This document shows, piece by piece, positions 9,858 through 20,239 of a stretch of DNA of 64,000 nucleotides. Each line of letters begins with the position of its first letter. Position 1 is the stretch's first letter. Position numbers and translations under genes: made by a program. Under the pieces are notes generated by a model. That model was not told the DNA's origin and did no database searches. It was given only the letters and a program-made list of their open reading frames with translations. This DNA is from Isochrysis galbana. Taxonomy: Eukaryota > Haptophyta > Isochrysidales > Isochrysidaceae. Location: assembly GCA_018136815.1 (NCBI GenBank), contig CM030933.1, positions 6,636,676 through 6,700,675 on the forward strand, given 5' to 3'.

Positions 9858-11521
9858 GTCCGAGTGCTACCGGGGGGGGGGGGAGGGGGCGTCCTCCCCC
9901 CAGTGCACGCACCGACCCCGCGCACCCCAGCACGTCCTCTCCTCGAGTCCTCGAGTCCACGCTGGGGGAAAACCCCTTTCGGGTAAAAACAACGCAGGGG
10001 GGGGGGGGGGGCACTCGTGAAAAGGAGCCCAGAAGCGCTAATCACTCCTCGCCGAAGCGAGTGGCCGCGGCGAGCCGCGGCCCTTCCCTCCTGGTTCTGG
10101 CGCCCCCGTCTTCTCTTACTACCTAAATAGGGCGAGAAGACATGTTAACGCCGGAGGGGAGAGCTGCCCCTCCCCCCTCCCCTCTCTCTTCCCTCTTCCT
10201 CCTCTCTTCCCTGCGGCTCTGGCCATGGCGCGCGCCTGCGGCCCCTCTTCAGGTCCCCAGGAGGCATGCAGGGGGCCTGGGAGCACAGCTCAGGGGGGCA
10301 GGTGAGGCTGGAGGCTGGGGCATGTCCCTGGCCCCTCCTGCCTCTCCCTCGCTGGCTCTCGCGCCCATGCGGGTCGACAGGAGCTGGCTGGGGGGTCCTG
10401 ATCAGGGGGGGCCAAGGGGAGGAGGGGTTGGTCAGAGCGACAAGCTGGCCAGCGCGGGCCAGGGCGTGCGATCTGTGCCGAGCTCTCTGGGGGAGTCTGG
10501 GCAGTCTGAGTGAGCCCCCCCTGCATGCCAAGAGGCAGCGCAGGGGGGTGGATGGTTCTCGCCCCCCATGAGGAGAGTCGAGAGAGTGGGGGGGGCGCGA
10601 GGCCCCCCTCCATGGCGACCAATCCCAATCATAAGATTAGTTCGAGTACCGATACAAGCTACAAGCTACAAGGGGGAGCACATGCATGTGCAACAAGTAG
10701 AAAAGCCGCAACAGCACAAGAGCTCCGCTCCGAAAGCCTCACCAAAAATCTCTGCATGTAAGCCAAACTAAGCTAGTTCTAGTTAGACTCAGAAGACATC
10801 GTACGTACGTGCCAAGTTGCATGTGCATGTGCCAGAAAATATGGGTCAAGCGGTAAATAAAGCTCCAAGTTTATTTTGGTATTCGCCGCGTGATTGTCCC
10901 ACCCTTTGATCAGGAGGCCCAGACCGAGACCAAAGCCCCATGTCCAAACTTTCTCAGGCCATGTGATCCACGGGAGAAAGAGAAAGAGGTAACCAAACGT
11001 GTAAGCCTATAACTAACCTATAACAGGAAGAGAAGTGGAGCTGTGGAGCTGTGGAGCTGTTAGCTTTGGAGCTGTTTGCTACGTGGGACCACGAGATCAC
11101 GATGAAGCTCCCACGCGTAGGCCATCTGAGCAGTACGAAATGACTCCTTGCATGATGACATGATGACGAGCATTGCCGCGAGATGGGTAGTGAGGGCGGA
11201 AAGGAAGGACGAGGAGGGGGAAGGGGAAGGCTTCGGGAAGGGGAATGGGTGTGGCTACAAAAGTGAACCCCTGTGCCACGTGCGACGTGCGAGGCGAGAA
11301 TATTAAAAGGTCTTTTTCACTCACAAAAATCAAACAAAGCAACACAACCGACAGACGACAGGCGAGACAGCCGCCTGACCGGCAAGCACAGAAACACAGA
11401 AACACAGACGGCCTCACTTATCCCTGAGTATTTAAAAAAAAACTTTTTATGATATTTTTGTTGCATTTCTTTGTTCCTCCGTGCACTCTTCTTGGCCCGG
11501 CGCGCGCCGCTCACGGCCGCC
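9858..11521. other. Repeat-rich intergenic interval
   Basis: 9857-9935 matches 4705-4800. 10140-10640 is an internal fragment of the long-TIR element at 39371-40248 (shared CAGCTCAGGGGGGCAG, CCTGCCTCTCCCTCGCTGGC). 10640-11260 is AT-richer with no gene seen. Near 11278 there is a CGAGGCGAGAATATTAAAAG GTCTTTTT end typical of the T-tailed short repeats. Nothing else is supported. Confidence 0.45.
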
Positions 11522-12029
11522 ATGCAGTCTCTGATGCAGAGCATGGAGCACGCATCGCCGGAGCAACGGACAGGTAAGAGCCAGAGCAGCCGTGCTAATC
11601 CACCTACTCCCTGCCACTAGCCGTGCTAATCCACCTTCTCCCTGCCGCCAGCCGTGCCAAGCCGCCCGCTCCCTGCCGCCGCTCACACTTCCACGCTCTG
11701 CTGATACAGAGATGCTCGAGAGGCTCGAAGACATGCAAGTGAAGGACACACTGCGCATGTTCAACGGGCTTGTGGAGCGCTGCTTCTCGGAGTGCATCAC
11801 CGGCTTCCGTTCCAAAGCTCTCACGGGACCGGAGGAGAAATGTATCACGGTGTGCGCCAACAAGTTTCTGAAACACTCGGTGAGGATCACACCTACTGGC
11901 ACGTTGCATGGCTTGCCTGGGAATGCTCTCATCTTGTCCCTCTGCCTCATTTAGGGTCGTGTCGGTCAGCGATTTGGAGAACTATCCGTGCAGCAGCAGG
12001 AGGGTACCTCCGGTGGGGGAGGAGTTTGA
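11522..12029 (+). CDS. TIM9: TIM9, small Tim chaperone of the mitochondrial intermembrane space
   Basis: With TIM10 this forms the hexamer that guides hydrophobic carrier proteins to the TIM22 complex of the inner membrane. Exons are 11522-11573, 11710-11879 and 11955-12029, giving 98 residues. Introns are GTAAGA...ACAG (136 bp, phase 1) and GTGAGG...TTTAG (75 bp, phase 0). The twin CX3C motif is C42-x3-C46 and C62-x3-C66 with 15 residues between, the spacing expected of small Tims. The flanking QVKDTLRMFNGLVERCF and KFLKHSGRVGQRFGELSVQQ fit TIM9 better than TIM10. Without splicing the second intron the frame would run on into a non-homologous tail, so the three-exon model is preferred. The Gly-rich C-terminal tail is unusual. 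Confidence 0.93.
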
Positions 12030-12835
12030 CTCAAAGACTGCCATACATGGTTTTGTGGACACTGAAGGATTGCTTGGCCAACGTCTTAGAACTTACTAAA
12101 GCAGCGCCACTGCAAAGGTTCTCTTTGATGCATTGAGTGATTTTTTATCAATGGGTGAAGGTAGCGCCTCTGTGCACGCGTGTCATATTCTGGGCGCGCA
12201 CAACTCAGTGGCAAATAACCCGATTCCACCGTACACGTGAAATTCTAATGTTCTGGAGTCACTTCATGCTCATGCGGTTGGCACCGCTAAGCCAAAGGGA
12301 GTGGGGTTGAAATTCGATATTTGTGGACCGCATTGCGATGCTGTCAGTGTTCCACCTGGTCTAGGGTCCAAAGGGCACCGAAAAGGGCGCAATGCACTCC
12401 TTTCGTTCGGCTTTCGAGCGCGCGGGCGCCCCATCTCCATCTCGCGGGCGGCCCTCGGCATCAGGCTGCTCGGTGGTTGCGCGTCGCGCCGCTTGCGTCT
12501 TGCGTCCTAGCCGGTGGGTATCCAACTATGGTTAAGGCAATAGGGTCATGGAGCGCGCGCCGCTCCCCTTGTTGCGGGTAGGGGGAACATCCCATGCGGC
12601 ACGCTCTATTCTTAGAGCGTACCTCCTTGCACGCAGGGGGAGCGTCTCCGACACACTCTATTCTTAGAGCGTGTCTCTCCTCCCGGCCCCCTTTCCCGGT
12701 TCCCTCGCATGCAGCTCCAGCCGCGATCCCTTCGATCCTCTCATCTCATGCGGCCCCAGCGGTTCGCGGTTCCTAAAACATTTTTTCGTCAGGCGCACAA
12801 ATTTTATCTTCACCGCTCAGCTGGGAATGACTTCT

Positions 12836-12884
12836 CGAACATTTCGCGAACATTTCGCGAACTCTTCGCGAACTGTTCGCGAAC
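12836..12884. repeat. Short tandem palindromic repeats TTCGCGAAC
   Basis: Four consecutive near-copies of CATTTCGCGAA / CTCTTCGCGAA / CTGTTCGCGAAC follow a TCTCGAAC lead-in. Each contains the self-complementary TTCGCGAA at about 11-bp spacing, so the repeats fall on one face of the helix. Confidence 0.8.
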
Positions 12885-13224
12885 AATATTTTTTTTGGAG
12901 GCGCACGCGATAGTGTGCATTACGAAGTGCACACTTGAGAGGAATCTAGCACACCACTCCCCAAAGCGCAACCCTCCCCACCAGAAGGATTCTCCTGACG
13001 TGGGAGGAGCACCCACCAAAAGAATTCTCCTGACGTGGGAGGCGCACGCGATAGTGTGCATTACGAAGTGCACACTTGAGAGGACTCTAGCACACCACTC
13101 CTCGTGCTCCTGCTCGCTGGCTTCGTTCGACGCCGCGACAGGCCCACCGACCACAGACGCCGCCACGACACCACCACGCGCCGGTTGATGATGCACACCA
13201 TCGTCGAGTCGTTCAGCTCCCACC

Positions 13225-13478
13225 CGGGCGGCAGCAGGTGCGCCACGGCGCGCGAGCCTTTTCTGCGCATCGGTGACGGCGTGTAGAAACTTCCATGCGC
13301 ACGCACGGAGAGAAAAAGACGAAGAAGATGAAAACTCAGCCCGCGTAGCTGGGGGGTTACCGCGTGTGTTGATAGTGGGGGAGCGTAATTAGCTTTGTAA
13401 TAATAATAACGTGGCCACCCAAAAAGAAAACAAGCACATAGAAAATCAGCTGGCCCTCTTTTGACGGAACGCGACTTC
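13225..13478 (+). repeat. Internally deleted copy of repeat K
   Basis: 13233-13300 matches (inverted) one unit of the 103-bp tandem repeat at 45346-45640 (CTTTTCTGCGCATCGGTGAC GGCGTGT, ACTTCCATGCGCACGCACGG). It is fused directly to 13310-13472, which encodes KTKKMKTQPA-stop and the same 3' flank as the gene at 43261-43830. The whole body of that gene is missing, so this is an older, deleted copy of the 43-45 kb locus. Confidence 0.75.
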
Positions 13479-14126
13479 TGCATCGGGTGACAAGTCTCCC
13501 AAAAAAGCGGCACATGACGAAATCTGCGAGGGAGAGGCCAATGCACAATGCAGCGACTCAAGCAGCCTTCTCACCTGCTTCAGTTGCTCGGTCCAATCGG
13601 ATGGGCGCTGCATTCAGACGCCGAAAGGAACGGCAACCTCTGCTTGTGAACCAGGAGGCTCCAGCTCCAAGCAGTGTGATGAGGGCATGTAGGCGAGCGA
13701 GGCAACGTGACTGGCCAGCGGCCGACGCGCGCATAGTGTGTGCGACCCGCGTGCGTGAGGCGGTGTGGAGAGGGCGTGCGCGCGCACGGAGGGCGCGTGA
13801 CTCGTCGATCCCGTTGGGGGGGTTGGCGTATAGGGATGCCTCGCGCGGGGAGACGGACAATAAAAGCCGCGCTACACGCCCCAATTTGCGCAACCGGAGT
13901 GCCCTCCCAAGGGGGGGGGGGGGGGAGTAGAAGTCATAAGTTCACAACGGGGACGGTAGAAGTCCCGCGCCTTCATCTAACTAAGCCGTCGCCACCCGCG
14001 ACCTGCCACACCTGCCTTCGCCGCCCGCCCCTTCACTCGCCCCTTCACTCTCCCAGTCCGCGCGACGATGACGCGAGCGCGGGCGCCAGGCCGGCGGACG
14101 GCGCTGTCGCGAGCACCCTACGAGGA

Positions 14127-14393
14127 AAAAAAAACATCTGAAGATTCTGGGCTACACACCTACTAGACTAGGGCACTTCCCTATCTCTACTGACATCGCC
14201 CTTAACTTCCCTTTCCTCCACCTCCTCCCCTTCCCCCCTTCATTCCTTTGTCTTTGGTATCCGGGGTTCGGCTCAGGTGCGCTACCTGTTCAGAGCGTGG
14301 GTTCCGGGCAGGCCTGTTGTTGGTCGAGTGTGGTCGTGCGGCCGGTGAGTCTTGGGCTATTTTGTCCCATTCCCACTTGCCGGCCATTGGTGT
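14127..14393 (-). mobile_element. 5'-truncated LINE-like insertion with 18-bp target duplication
   Basis: Flanked by GCGAGCACCCTACGAGGA on both sides (14109-14126 and 14394-14411). On the minus strand the insert reads as the 3' region of the family at 43904-45218 (AGGCCTGCCCGGAACCCACG, GATACCAAAGACAAAGGA, AGGGCGATG, GTGTGTAGCCCAGAATCTTC) and ends in AGATG followed by a run of T. The truncated 5' end and long duplication are hallmarks of target-primed reverse transcription. Confidence 0.85.
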
Positions 14394-14446
14394 GCGAGCA
14401 CCCTACGAGGAGAACCCCCCCGTTTGCTCTCGGGGGATTTCCTCCT

Positions 14447-14596
14447 CCCCCGATAGCTATCGGGGGGGCCGCTTACGGCACCCCCTAGGAGCTTTCCCCC
14501 GATAGCTATCGGGGGATTTTTTTCGCGGTCCCCCGATAGCTATCGGGGGGGCTGTTGGCGATCGGGAGAAAATTTTACCTCGATAGCTATCGGGGG
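14447..14596. repeat. Four-fold palindrome array CCCCCGATAGCTATCGGGGG
   Basis: The perfect 20-bp palindrome CCCCCGATAGCTATCGGGGG occurs at 14447-14466, 14496-14515 and 14530-14549, and a fourth copy with a degenerate left arm at 14579-14596. Spacers are 14 to 30 bp and share TTTTTC/GGATTT text. No coding role is evident. Confidence 0.9.
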
Positions 14597-14763
14597 ATGT
14601 TGGCTCCTGGGGGGTAACATACATACACGTACTACATGTCAAACCTATAAACAACCATAATTGGTCATTCATTTCTAAATAGACCCACACCACTCACTGG
14701 GGCACTTGGTGGCCACGACCGAAGCCTGGGCAGCTGCAAGTCACAGCCACTCGCCAAAGCACT

Positions 14764-16739
14764 TCATTGGATCATCCGCTTTTGAGAATCGAACACATAC
14801 CTCTTGTAGTCCAGATAGATTTTTGCGCCCTTGCAAGCCTCAGCAAGCGCTCCAGGCTCAAGAGAGGTTGGGAACGCCACTTTGAACTTGGACTTACCGA
14901 ACGTCGAATCAATTTTGCCCATGAGGCCACTGTTCCCCACCCTAACCCTCATGCCGAAGAAAGGCGTCATGTCAGTCCCTTGGCGAAACAAGTTCTTGCA
15001 GATGAGTGTGTGGTCGTCCTGCACGCGATCCACCTTGCATCATCGGGCACAAAGGATTAGGGGTTGAGAGTGCAGTCCAGTTGCTCATGGAGGTGACGGC
15101 AATGCAGATACGCTCATCCGCATCGCCTCGCCCGTGGGTCCGCGCGGAGTGCGCGCACCTGGCCCTCTTTGCGCTTCTCCTTGAAAACGCGCAACGCATG
15201 GATGTCTTCGGTAGCAACCGACTTCACTAAACGGCCGTAAAAGGCGATGCGGCATGTGTTGAGGTTGTAGTCAGTTTCTAAGTGTGAGCAAATGGCGGTG
15301 GCGGGAAGGGCGCAGGCTACGGGCTGCTCCAGGTGCAGCAGCGCCCACTGGTCTCCTGCCTCGGTGTCGAGCTCGTCTCGATACAGGTATTCGGCCATTT
15401 CATCGAAGGCGGTCGGAAGTGGCTGCTGCGCTAGCTTGAGAGCGCGGAGGGCAACAGCCGCCTTACGCGCGGCCTCGTCGACCTCCACTTGCGACGCGGA
15501 CACAGCCGCCGTCTCAGCCACAGCGGCTGGGGGCGCAAAGAAGGTGGCAGTGCCCATGACGGTCGTATGCCCAACCGTGACATGGAATTTCGTGCCAGTC
15601 TTGCACGCCGTCTTGAAGAAGCGGATGTGGCGCACGGCCATAAGGGCACAGCTCACGGTGGAAATGTAGCCTGGGGTGCAGGCTATCCCGCGTTCGAGAG
15701 CCTTAGAGTCGAGCTGTGTCACGCAAATGCCGAGCCGGTCGCCCTGAGACGCCGTCTGCGACGTGCGGGGCGAGGAGTGCTGTTGAGAATGGCGGAGCGG
15801 ACGCGCCCAAAGCCATATCGTGATGCTGTCTAGGCAGGAAAGGGGCTCAGGGCTAGCGGGGCAGGGCTGGGTTGAGGAGAGAGCCGAGAGTCCTACCTGC
15901 ACGGGCTTGCGGAACATCTGCATCGACTTTATCTTTCGCGTCTGCTTGAGCTCGGGGAACTCGATCTCTTGGCCGATGCGGAGCGAGCCCGAAAGGACAG
16001 TGCCTGTGAGCACTGTGCCCTGCCCCTTGATCGGGAAGCAGTGGTCGATCGCGAAGTGCATCGGTCCGTCGGGCCTGCGCTCGGGTAGCCGCACGCGCCG
16101 TTTGATCTCATCTATGAGATCTTGCACGCCGATCGCCTCGGTGCCCCCCCACTCATCGGCGGCGGCCGTCTCTGCGCCTCCCGGACGTGCGGCGACCGCA
16201 ATCATCGGCGCGTCAGCAAACTTGGTAGCCATGAGCGTCTTGCGGATGCGCGCCTTCATCTTATCGAGCTTCTCGGCGCGCGTGGCCTCAGATAGCATGT
16301 CCGTCTTGTTGAGCACCACGATCAGCGTATCGTTGAGTATCTCGCCGATGACGAGGCACTCTGCGGTTTGCGTTTGGATGCCTTTGGTCACGTCGACCAC
16401 CAGCATCATGAGGTCGATGATTTGCGCTCCTCCGATAATAGTGCGGATGAGAGAGGCGTGGCCAGGACAGTCGACCAGCGTCACCTGCATCCGCTCGTAC
16501 CCCTTCCCCTCCAGCTGCTCGGGGATAGAGGTGAGGAATGAGGAGAAGCCGAGGTCGAGCGTGATGCCGCGCTCCTTCGACTGCGGGTTCTTGTCAAACG
16601 CGTTGGTGGAGGCGTTGGTGGAGAGCGCGCGAGAGAGGCTGGTCTTGCCCGAGTCGACGTGTCCGAGGATCCCGACGTTGATGTTGAGCGTGCGTGATGA
16701 GGAGGAAGGGGAGTCAGCGGGCGGCGCCTCCGCCGCCAT
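14764..16739 (-). CDS. EEFSEC: eEFSec, selenocysteine-tRNA-specific elongation factor
   Basis: GTPase that delivers Sec-tRNA to the ribosome at UGA codons together with SECIS-binding proteins. Exons 16739-15897, 15755-15159 and 15033-14764 give 569 residues, close to the animal protein (~596). GTPase motifs are GHVDSGKT (26-33), DCPGH (90-94) and NKTD (144-147). Domain 2 has CFPIKGQGTVLTGTV, followed across intron 1 by QGDRLGICVTQLD. The C-terminal domain IV ends KRYVFDSQKRMIQ, matching the family's end. Intron 1 (15756-15896, GTAGGA...CGCAG) is 141 bp, in frame and stop-free, so an unspliced frame would wrongly include it. Intron 2 (15034-15158) has donor GTGCGC. The start at 16739 precedes a GA-rich tract on the sense strand (16779-16862). 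Upstream in-frame Met codons are non-homologous. Confidence 0.97.
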
Positions 16740-17776
16740 CGTCGCCGCCGCCGTGGCGAGAGAGCGCGCGGCCCGAGATCTCTCTCTCTCCCTCTTCTCT
16801 CTTCTCTCTCTCTCTCTCCTCCCTCCCTCTCTCTCTCTCTCGCTAGTCTGCCTCTCTCGCCCCCCCTCTTTCTGTTTTCTCTTTAGAGCTAGAGTAAAAG
16901 ACAAGGTTGAAAAGTACAGGAAGTAAGGACATTGTACAAAACAAAGGCAACAAGAGTGAAGGATTGTAGCACTCATACTCTAGAGGCAAGACTGTTAGTA
17001 CTCGGTGTTCCCAGGCTCTACGTAATTCTCGTACGCCCTGTAAAGTGTTTTCCTTTCTCCCAAACGCCAAATCTGCATATCGTGTGCCAATAACACGCTA
17101 AGGTCTAAGGTTCGTCAATTTCAATTAGCAATTAGCTACAACATATAATAGCAGCAAGGCTTGAGCAAGGTTCCGCCAACGTGTCCCAGCCCCCGCGCTC
17201 TCCGGCTCCGGTTTCGTCAATTGTAGCTGAGCCGGGGGGGGGGGGCGAGGACCGGCCTCCTTGCACGGGTCGCGAGTCCGGAGCCGGAGCTTCGGGAACC
17301 GCACGCACCGCCCTGACGCCCTGACCCCTCCGTCGAGAGACGGAGAGACGGAGACGGGGGCTCCCTGCCCTGCGCTCCTCCCCTCGTAGTGAGAGGAGCG
17401 AGGAGCACCTAGCCTAGCACGGAACATTCGACCTTGTACACCCTCACATTCCCCACGCAGGAGGAGAGCCGGACTAGTAGCCAAGCGCAGCGACTCAGCG
17501 AAGCGCGAAGCTCCCTCGCGCACGGGCGAAGTTGTCGCCGCGGGGAGGCACACTCACCCTCCCCCCGGCGACACCTTCGCCTCTTGCCGCCTCCCTTTCG
17601 GCCAATAACCCCTCCTCGGACCACCCACCGCCCCCTCCTCCCCCTTCCCCCAGATTCCCAGAGTAAGCAGCACCCACCCCTCGGTAAGGGTAGGGAATGT
17701 ATACGAGGACGCCTCCAAACTCCCCTAGGGCCCCTCTCGCAACGGGGCAAGGGGAGGATAGCGCGGCCCCCAGCAG
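16740..17776. other. eEFSec upstream region and gene-poor spacer
   Basis: 16779-16862 is a (CT)n-rich tract on the plus strand, so GA-rich on the eEFSec sense strand, within 40-123 bp of its ATG. 16863-17100 is AT-richer and may hold the promoter. 17100-17768 has GC-rich frames on both strands (poly-G at 17230-17243) with no recognisable gene. Confidence 0.5.
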
Positions 17777-20221
17777 CCCAGATGGGACAACAGGTACAAG
17801 GTCAACAGGTTTCGGGGGCCTGTTGCTGTTAAGAGGACCTGTTAACAGGTCGCAATAGGTCCGTAACAGGTCAAAAAAAAACGAGTGATACTAACATTAT
17901 AAAGTTATACTAGTAAGTAGTAAGTGTTACTCTTCAGTCTTCAGACTCGGGTTCATCCACAACCATCTCCAACTCCCAAGGCAAAACACGAGACTCCCAA
18001 TCCAACAACAAATCATCGAGGAGAAGATTGGTGTGACACCTCACCAACCTTTCCACTACAGTCTGCCCCAACCTATTCCTTTTCTTGGAATGGATCCAAT
18101 CTTGCACAGACCAAGAACGCTCACAACCAGACGCAGAACAGGACAATGCGAGAAGACGACATGCGGCCCACTGCAAGTGAGGGAACATTGTGAGGTAAAC
18201 ATTTGCCCATTTGTACGATGCCATCGAACGTGCTCGCTGAGAGAAAGCCACTTCGTCGGTGAAATCATGCATGCCACTCAGTACAGCCTCTTGAAAGTCG
18301 CCCAGCTCGGCCAGCAAATCAGGCAACGGATGCTCGTCCGTTGCCATCTGACGCAGGCACTGCTTCAGGTCTTGCAGCTCACGGCTACTATGCCTGCGGC
18401 GGCAAAACTCAGGCTCCAAACAATAGGCGGCTGTCATCACAGGGGCGTGAAGGTATTCCCACCGAGCCATGAAGAGCTCGTGTATTTTGTGCCGGACAGA
18501 AGCGGAAACGCCGGGAAGTACACCTTGCTTGAAGTGTTGATCTATCTGAAGGAGGTAAGCATAAACTTTTCCCAGATTGGCACCGAGCTTGCCGTCCGTC
18601 AGCCGAAGAAGACGATAGACGGGCTCCATGATCGCAATCCCAGTTGTAATGGTTCCCAACAGCTCCTCTGAACGAATGATTCGCTTGCAGTCGGCCGCCT
18701 TGCCGCGTTGCTCGCTTGGCAGCTTCTGAACCCACGTCGAGAATACGGGATCGATGACCAGTTGCTCTAGAACAAAGTGCACGTTTTTGTATCGCGTGAT
18801 CATCAAAAGCGTCGAGGCAAACCTGGTTTCAGCCGCCTTGAGTAGTTCCATGCCACCCTCCGGCCTCGCCTCACAGGCAACTTGCGCACAAAGCTCGCGG
18901 TATCGTGCAAGCGCTTTCTGGTGCGACGTTACAAAACTTACCACTTGGCGGACTTGCTCAATGGCGCGAGCCAAAAAGGGCTCGCCCCATGAGAACTCGC
19001 GATCGTTCAGGCTCTTCACGCGCACCTTGGGCTTGTCACTGCAGATGTTCCTCATGAAGTTATCCAAGCTGTGGGTTGGACAAATGAAAGTGAAAATGTG
19101 CGGGCACTCACGCGTTATCAAGGGGAAAGAAGCGGTGCAAGCTCCATCCATGCATACAGCTACGACATGCTGCGCGCCAAAGCCGTTGATGTGCTTCACG
19201 ATGAAGTCCTTGATGTATGCCGCGTCCTTCGTCGCGCCCGAGGTGTCTTGTGCTGCAATGAAATAGGAGCCAACAGGCAACGACGCAAGGCAATTGATGA
19301 TGGGGCGGCTCTGGACATTTGTCCAACCATCCGATATGAGGGTGACACCAGTGAGATCTGCGAGGGCTTGCATCTTCTGCCGCACTCCTTCGTCAAGCCG
19401 CGTGTCCAGCAATGGGAGCAACTTCTGCGTGAAGGTGCGCCGTGTCGGCAGCCGCAGGTCGTTGCCAGCGAGCAAGTTCTTTGAGCCGCATTTTGCGGTG
19501 ACCGCTACCGCATTCCGGAAGAGCCTGTCGTCGACCAGGTCCAGGGGCAAGGCCCTCTTGACGATCACCTTGAGCCATGCTTCGGCGACCTGCTCAACGG
19601 TGATTGCCTGAAAGGGCTGGTGCTGAGCAGAGAGGGAGAAGGGTGGTGTGCAGGTATCCTCTGCAGCGATTGCGCGGCCCAGTGCACGGCTCTCTTCTTT
19701 GCCCATCTTCATTGCAGCCTTGTTCTCGGCGATGGTGGCGCGCCGCCGCAGCTCCTTCACCACCTCGGCGTGCCTGCTTAGCCATAGCGCCGTGGGTCTG
19801 CACAGCCGCACATTCCTATTCGGCAGCCCCCTATCCAAATGCTGCCGGATGTTCAGAGGCCCTCCGAAGTACGTGTGGTGACAGAACAGGCCCTTCTTTG
19901 AGATACGCGAGTTCTTCACGCGCCCAACCCCCTCCTCGATGGTGGACCACTCAAGAGCACTGCCCTCCAGTGACTCCAGCGGCTGGCGGCCCCACTCTCC
20001 CTCGAACGAGGTCGAGGTAGCAATGGTGGACTCGTCGTCGCTAAGGGCGCTCTCAGACATCGCGAGCGCGCGGGCGAGCGAGGGGCCACGTTCCCGCCAA
20101 AGTTCCCGCCCTAAATTTTACTTTGTACTTTGTAGACCTATTACCTGTTAACAGGTAACAGGTCTGGTAGACCTGTTGACCTGTTAATAGAACCTATTAG
20201 AAGCCTGTTGTCCCATCTGGG
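17777..20221 (-). mobile_element. Complete hAT transposon
   Basis: A 2445-bp element with perfect 18-bp terminal inverted repeats, CCCAGATGGGACAACAGG (17777-17794) and CCTGTTGTCCCATCTGGG (20204-20221), and an 8-bp target duplication CCCAGCAG (17769-17776, 20222-20229), the size diagnostic of hAT elements. Both subterminal regions carry repeated ACAGGT/ACCTGT hexamers (about 17796-17875 and 20140-20195), the usual transposase-binding arrangement. It encodes one uninterrupted transposase. Confidence 0.96.
17934..20060 (-). CDS. hAT-family transposase, apparently intact
   Basis: A 708-residue frame filling the hAT element, from ATG 20060 to the stop at 17934. An N-terminal Cys/His segment (CHHTYFGGPLNIRQH, residues ~60-75) may be a degenerate BED-type finger. 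The DUF659-like core includes ISDGWTN (243-248), CMDGACTA (303-310) and CPTHSLDN (327-334), where the first two supply candidate catalytic acidic residues. The C-terminal dimerisation region includes ALSCSASGCERSWSVQDWIH, the conserved hAT CERxxS block. There is no internal stop or frameshift, and both termini and the target duplication are intact, so the copy may be recent and mobile. No intron is needed. Confidence 0.95.
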   Translation of the reverse strand: MSESALSDDESTIATSTSFEGEWGRQPLESLEGSALEWSTIEEGVGRVKNSRISKKGLFCHHTYFGGPLNIRQHLDRGLPNRNVRLCRPTALWLSRHAEVVKELRRRATIAENKAAMKMGKEESRALGRAIAAEDTCTPPFSLSAQHQPFQAITVEQVAEAWLKVIVKRALPLDLVDDRLFRNAVAVTAKCGSKNLLAGNDLRLPTRRTFTQKLLPLLDTRLDEGVRQKMQALADLTGVTLISDGWTNVQSRPIINCLASLPVGSYFIAAQDTSGATKDAAYIKDFIVKHINGFGAQHVVAVCMDGACTASFPLITRECPHIFTFICPTHSLDNFMRNICSDKPKVRVKSLNDREFSWGEPFLARAIEQVRQVVSFVTSHQKALARYRELCAQVACEARPEGGMELLKAAETRFASTLLMITRYKNVHFVLEQLVIDPVFSTWVQKLPSEQRGKAADCKRIIRSEELLGTITTGIAIMEPVYRLLRLTDGKLGANLGKVYAYLLQIDQHFKQGVLPGVSASVRHKIHELFMARWEYLHAPVMTAAYCLEPEFCRRRHSSRELQDLKQCLRQMATDEHPLPDLLAELGDFQEAVLSGMHDFTDEVAFSQRARSMASYKWANVYLTMFPHLQWAACRLLALSCSASGCERSWSVQDWIHSKKRNRLGQTVVERLVRCHTNLLLDDLLLDWESRVLPWELEMVVDEPESED

Positions 20222-20239
20222 CCCAGCAGCAGAGCGGAG

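Larger units (their letters stand above)
12030..14108. other. Repeat-rich interval without a supported gene
   Basis: 12526-12600 is a 5' end of the LINE-like family (hairpin remnant then ATG at 12548, GGAGCGCGCGCCGCTCC). 12597-12690 holds two hairpins around TCTATTCTTAGA. 12836-12884 holds TTCGCGAAC repeats. 12897-13102 holds a duplication of about 65 bp (ATAGTGTGCATTACGAAGTG CACAC) 139 bp apart. 13225-13478 is a deleted copy of repeat K. 13487-14108 has GC-rich open frames with no recognisable content. Confidence 0.5.

Noticed and set aside
14447..14596. CRISPR-like array from four regular palindromes
   Set aside because: Spacers are 14-30 bp, irregular and non-unique, the copies are perfect palindromes, and the context is eukaryotic with no cas genes.
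15820..16926. 368-codon plus-strand frame opposite eEFSec
   Set aside because: It lies wholly antisense to conserved eEFSec exons, across an intron and the CT tract, and shows Ser/Arg-rich shadow composition with no domain.
17434..17832. Pro-rich frame upstream of the hAT element
   Set aside because: It runs into the hAT TIR and has no domain; composition-driven.
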